A stretch of 9,015 nucleotides of DNA from Pyrinomonadaceae bacterium (lineage in GTDB: Bacteria > Acidobacteriota > Blastocatellia > Pyrinomonadales > Pyrinomonadaceae): NCBI GenBank assembly GCA_013813825.1, contig JACCRA010000195.1, forward strand, positions 1-9,015. Direction: 5' to 3'. Of this stretch, positions 7,608 through 9,015 are shown piece after piece (position 1 is the first letter of the stretch; each line of letters starts with the position of its first letter). The notes under the pieces are model-generated. The model worked only from the letters and a program-made list of their open reading frames with translations. It was not told where the DNA came from and ran no database searches. A program made the translations under genes and the position numbers.

Positions 7608-7928
7608 TCAGTTTTCCTCAACTGTGCAGAGCAGCGGAAACTCGCGCGCCTGCGCAAGGTTCGTCACTTTGGCCGCCTGCATTTCGGCGATCTCGAAAGT
7701 ATAGACGCCGGCAACGCCGTGGCCCACGAGATGCACCTGCAACATGATCCGCACGGCCTCGGCCTCCGACTTGTGAAAAATGTTTTGCAGCACGAACACG
7801 ACGAACTCCATCGTCGTGAAGTCGTCGTTGTGCAGCAGCACCTTGAAGAGCGGCGGCTCCTTCAGCCGTGTCCGGCTCTCCGTGACAACTAACTCGTCCC
7901 GCTCGTGATCATTTTCGCGTCCCGGCAT
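7608..7928 (-). CDS. clpS: ATP-dependent Clp protease adaptor ClpS
   Basis: 106-residue cytoplasmic adaptor that binds N-terminal Leu, Phe, Tyr or Trp and delivers the protein to the ClpA N-domain. After a flexible charged tail (1-20) the core is typical: PPLFKVLLHNDDFTTMEFVV (25-44) and LQVHLVGHGVAGVYTFEIAE (63-82). N34, D35, D36, T38, M40 and H66, which form the N-degron pocket in E. coli ClpS, sit at the same residue numbers here, so full binding function is expected. The short acidic end (CTVEEN) closes the domain. ATG 7928 is preceded by GGAG with a 10-nt spacer, a usable ribosome-binding site. It is the first gene of the clpS-clpA-aat set. Confidence 0.97.
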   Translation of the reverse strand: MPGRENDHERDELVVTESRTRLKEPPLFKVLLHNDDFTTMEFVVFVLQNIFHKSEAEAVRIMLQVHLVGHGVAGVYTFEIAEMQAAKVTNLAQAREFPLLCTVEEN

Positions 7929-7969
7929 TGCAACTCAACTCCGCCAAACATTCCTCGGCTCACCCGAAT

Positions 7970-8065
7970 AAGATAGCAGAAACCTTTCCCGACCACAGCG
8001 CGTAAAGGAATCTCGCGCCAATGGCGACGGCCGCTGATAAGATTTTCCGTCACCAGTAATAACAA
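7970..8065 (-). promoter_or_regulatory. Candidate promoters for clpS
   Basis: Two sigma70-like options on the minus strand. The distal one has TTGTTA (8065-8060), a 17-nt spacer and TCTTAT (8042-8037), giving a leader of about 100 nt. The proximal one is an extended -10, TGCTATCTT (7978-7970), with a poor -35, giving a leader of about 35 nt. Each is a match by eye, 4 of 6 at the scored boxes; only experiment can decide which is used. Confidence 0.3.
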
Positions 8066-8110
8066 GGGGACCAATTATCTTCAGCAATTGCGGCGGCGCG
8101 AAAAAAGTTC

Positions 8111-8140
8111 TTGACAGAAAAACGGATCGTGCTTTATACA
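8111..8140 (+). promoter_or_regulatory. Strong-looking plus-strand sigma70 promoter
   Basis: A perfect TTGACA -35 (8111-8116), an 18-nt spacer and a TATACA -10 (8135-8140), preceded by an A-rich run (8101-8106). Transcription would start near 8147 and head toward the structured RNA and the tRNAs. No recognisable gene begins within 200 nt. It points away from clpS. Confidence 0.45.
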
Positions 8141-8535
8141 TGCTCTTCCACGTTCGCGAGGACGTGTTGACGAAAGTGAGAACGACTTCAATGTTGACGA
8201 ACTGGACCAACAGAAAACACATACACGACGGCGACGCCCAGACAACGGCGTCAGTCCGGTCTCTGTGTGTGGCCGCCACGCTCAAGACGGGCGCGGCCCT
8301 TTCTGTCCCCGGTCTCAGCTCGTTATCCAATTATCTGGGCGGCCGGATGCTCGTCGGACAGCAAGGGATTACCGAATGCCCGAGCTTTTTGGCGGATCGT
8401 CGGCCCCAGAGCCTAGTTTTATAAGTAGCGGGAGCGGCTCCCGCTCCCAAATCTCCAAAACAAAAGTTTTACGAGAATTGCCGGAGCGGGCTTGGCTTCC
8501 CTGTTGAAGCTGTCAGTCCGCTCTTTTTGTTGTTT
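8141..8535 (+). other. Unexplained transcribed-looking stretch downstream of the 8111 promoter
   Basis: I find no known protein or RNA family here; the signature motifs of tmRNA, RNase P RNA and SRP RNA are absent. The decamer TGTTGACGAA occurs twice, at 8165-8174 and 8192-8201, just after the expected transcription start. A 77-codon frame, ATG 8191 to TAA 8424, is possible (MLTNWTNRKHIHDGD...), with only a weak GTGAG upstream. Its composition is not clearly protein-like and I do not accept it as a gene. The region ends in the overlapping palindromes at 8427-8448 and an AAAAC-AAAA-GTTTT mini-hairpin (8457-8470). Confidence 0.35.
8427..8448. repeat. Two overlapping 8-bp palindromes in shifted register
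   Basis: Two perfect, mutually exclusive hairpins share this 22-nt stretch. One pairs AGCGGGAG (8427-8434) with CTCCCGCT (8438-8445) around CGG. The other pairs GGGAGCGG (8430-8437) with CCGCTCCC (8441-8448) around CTC. Neither is followed by a T-run on either strand. GGAGCGGG recurs at 8483-8490. It looks like a REP-type palindromic element rather than a terminator. Confidence 0.6.
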
Positions 8536-8541
8536 GATAAT
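8536..8541 (+). promoter_or_regulatory. Possible -10 box for the structured RNA
   Basis: GATAAT matches the -10 consensus at 5 of 6 positions and would start transcription near 8548, about 11 nt before the closing stem of the RNA downstream. The -35 is poor: CTGTCA (8510-8515) is spaced 20 nt away. It is listed because its position fits the RNA. Confidence 0.3.
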
Positions 8542-8547
8542 TGAAAT

Positions 8548-8698
8548 GCTTTGTGAGTGATGAGGGCAGCAAGTGTTGCCTTCCCGGATGGGCGGCCTGA
8601 GTGCTTTGCGAGAGTCCCGCAGACCGCGCCATCCTTCGGAGAAGTGTGCGCCGAAGTGTGTCTTCAGGTGCCAACGCTTCTGCCCTCATCTGTTTTTT
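8548..8698 (+). ncRNA. Candidate structured non-coding RNA (6S-like architecture possible)
   Basis: About 150 nt closed by a long stem. 8559-8569 pairs with 8680-8690 over 11 bp, C8570 is bulged, then 8571-8578 pairs with 8672-8679 over 8 bp with one G-U. A TTTTTT run (8693-8698) follows 2 nt later, as in an intrinsic terminator. Inside is a long arm: GGATGG 8586-8591 with CCATCC 8629-8634, GCGG 8592-8595 with CCGC 8624-8627, and 8605-8610 with 8618-8623 around loop AGAGTCC; a one-sided 9-nt bulge lies at 8596-8604. A small hairpin, TTCGG 8635-8639 with CCGAA 8651-8655, follows. A closing stem with bulge, a central bubble with a 3'-side hairpin and an apical arm recall 6S RNA, but I see no sequence signature that proves it. 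It ends 20 nt before tRNA-Tyr. The structure is read by eye. Frames crossing it are not protein-like. Confidence 0.55.
8672..8698 (+). terminator. Possible intrinsic terminator at the end of the structured RNA
   Basis: The 3' arm of the long closing stem (8672-8690) is followed by CTG-spaced TTTTTT (8693-8698). The 5' arm lies over 100 nt upstream, so this is not a compact terminator hairpin. Whether transcription ends here or reads on into the tRNAs is open. Confidence 0.35.
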
Positions 8699-8718
8699 AA
8701 CACACCCCGAATCATTTT

Positions 8719-8802
8719 GCATGGTTGGCAGAGCGGCGATTGCGGCAGATTGTAGATCTGTTTTCCGAAAGGAACACGGAGGTTCGAGTCCTTCACCATG
8801 CA
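8719..8802 (+). tRNA. tRNA-Tyr (anticodon GUA)
   Basis: An 84-nt class II tRNA. The acceptor GCATGGT pairs perfectly with ACCATGC (8795-8801), with discriminator A8802. The D-arm is GCA/TGC with loop GAGCGGCGAT. The anticodon arm GCAGA/TCTGT (one G-U) holds loop TTGTAGA, so GTA lies at 8752-8754. The long variable arm TTCC-GAAA-GGAA is typical of bacterial tRNA-Tyr. The T-arm is GGAGG/CCTTC with TTCGAGT. The 3' CCA is not encoded (TTA follows). Confidence 0.95.
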
Positions 8803-8821
8803 TTACAGCAGTGGCGAGCGC

Positions 8822-8874
8822 CAAGTGACGAGTGAGAAGCTCAAGACTCGTTCTAGTTCACCACTCATCACTTG
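8822..8874. repeat. Palindromic repeat between tRNA-Tyr and tRNA-Trp, copy 3
   Basis: CAAGTGACGAGTGA (8822-8835) is answered in reverse complement by TCACCACTCATCACTTG (8858-8874), with one mismatch and three extra bases, around a 22-nt loop. The ATGA/AGTGA unit style is like the copies at 1631-1702 and 5134-5234, although the exact units differ. It would form a hairpin in a Tyr-Trp precursor and might mark a processing site. Confidence 0.55.
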
Positions 8875-8885
8875 TCACTGTCTTC

Positions 8886-8960
8886 AGGAGCATAGTGTAA
8901 CGGCCAACACAGCGGTCTCCAAAACCGCCGCTTTCAGTTCGAGTCTGAATGCTCCTGCCA
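8886..8960 (+). tRNA. tRNA-Trp (anticodon CCA)
   Basis: The acceptor AGGAGCA pairs with TGCTCCT (8950-8956), discriminator G8957, and the 3' CCA is encoded (8958-8960). The D-arm is GTGT/ACAC. The anticodon arm GCGGT/ACCGC holds loop CTCCAAA, so the anticodon is CCA, reading UGG. The T-arm is TTCAG/CTGAA with TTCGAGT. All stems are perfect, so the gene looks functional. Confidence 0.96.
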
Positions 8961-8970
8961 CTTTTCTTTT

Positions 8971-9015
8971 GGAGAGTTCGTCAAATTGGGATGGCATCGG
9001 TCTCGAAAACCGACG
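8971..9015 (+). tRNA. tRNA-Ser (anticodon CGA), 5' part only
   Basis: Starts 10 nt after the CCA of tRNA-Trp and is cut by the window edge. Visible: acceptor 5' strand GGAGAGT, D-arm GTC/GGC with one G-U, and anticodon stem TCGGT/ACCGA around CTCGAAA, giving anticodon CGA (Ser, UCG). The GGAGAG acceptor start is typical of tRNA-Ser. The long variable arm, T-arm and 3' acceptor strand lie outside. Confidence 0.85.

Noticed and set aside
7935..8330. 131-residue minus-strand frame upstream of clpS
   Set aside because: No domain or protein-like pattern, overlaps the clpS promoter candidates and runs antisense to the 8111 promoter.
8191..8424. 77-residue plus-strand frame behind the 8111 promoter
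   Set aside because: Only a weak SD and no recognisable family; kept as a possibility in the region note, not as a gene.
8141..8535. tmRNA, RNase P RNA or SRP RNA
   Set aside because: None of the conserved signature motifs (tRNA-like end, GAGGAAAGTCC, GGAAGCAGCC) is present.
8513..8824. 103-residue minus-strand frame (contains GEGLEPPCSFRKTDLQSA)
   Set aside because: It is antisense to tRNA-Tyr and the structured RNA; this peptide pattern is a well-known artefact of translating the complement of tRNA genes.

Overview
The window is moderately GC-rich bacterial chromosome with intact housekeeping genes and no phage, plasmid, transposase, CRISPR or rRNA signature. The long TPR/export protein, the XPB-like helicase, and the short ATGA/TCAT-rich and CAGGCATCCTTGCCTG-type palindromes between genes resemble what I know from Acidobacteriota (Blastocatellia-like). 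That placement is an inference from overall style, not a proof.

Layout. Every protein gene I accept lies on the minus strand, and the RNA genes at the right edge lie on the plus strand. From left to right: (1) 1-1379, the first 459 residues of an exported TPR protein that runs into a polysaccharide-export-like domain cut by the window edge; (2) 1380-1708, a gene-free gap with repeats; (3) 1709-3121, an XPB/Rad25-like SF2 helicase; (4) 3122-3319, a gap holding an inverted-repeat element; (5) 3320-4420, an EamA/DMT-type transporter; (6) 4451-5131, aat; (7) 5138-5234, a long palindromic repeat; (8) 5244-7496, clpA; (9) 7608-7928, clpS; (10) 7929-8535, a gene-free region with promoters facing both ways and a palindrome; (11) about 8548-8698, a strongly structured candidate non-coding RNA with its own T-run; (12) tRNA-Tyr(GUA), tRNA-Trp(CCA) and the 5' half of tRNA-Ser(CGA), cut at 9015.

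How the genes work together. In transcription order the minus strand reads clpS, clpA, aat, then the transporter. Together clpS, clpA and aat make the upstream part of the bacterial Leu/N-degron (N-end rule) pathway. Aat adds Leu or Phe to N-terminal Lys/Arg, ClpS recognises the resulting primary destabilising residue, and ClpA unfolds the substrate and feeds it to ClpP. ClpA keeps an IGF loop for ClpP docking; clpP itself is not in the window. The helicase and the TPR/export gene appear to be separate units.

The least explained parts are the structured RNA just before the tRNA cluster, the good plus-strand promoter at 8111-8140 with no recognisable gene behind it, and the scattered palindromes, one of which fills the whole clpA-aat gap.
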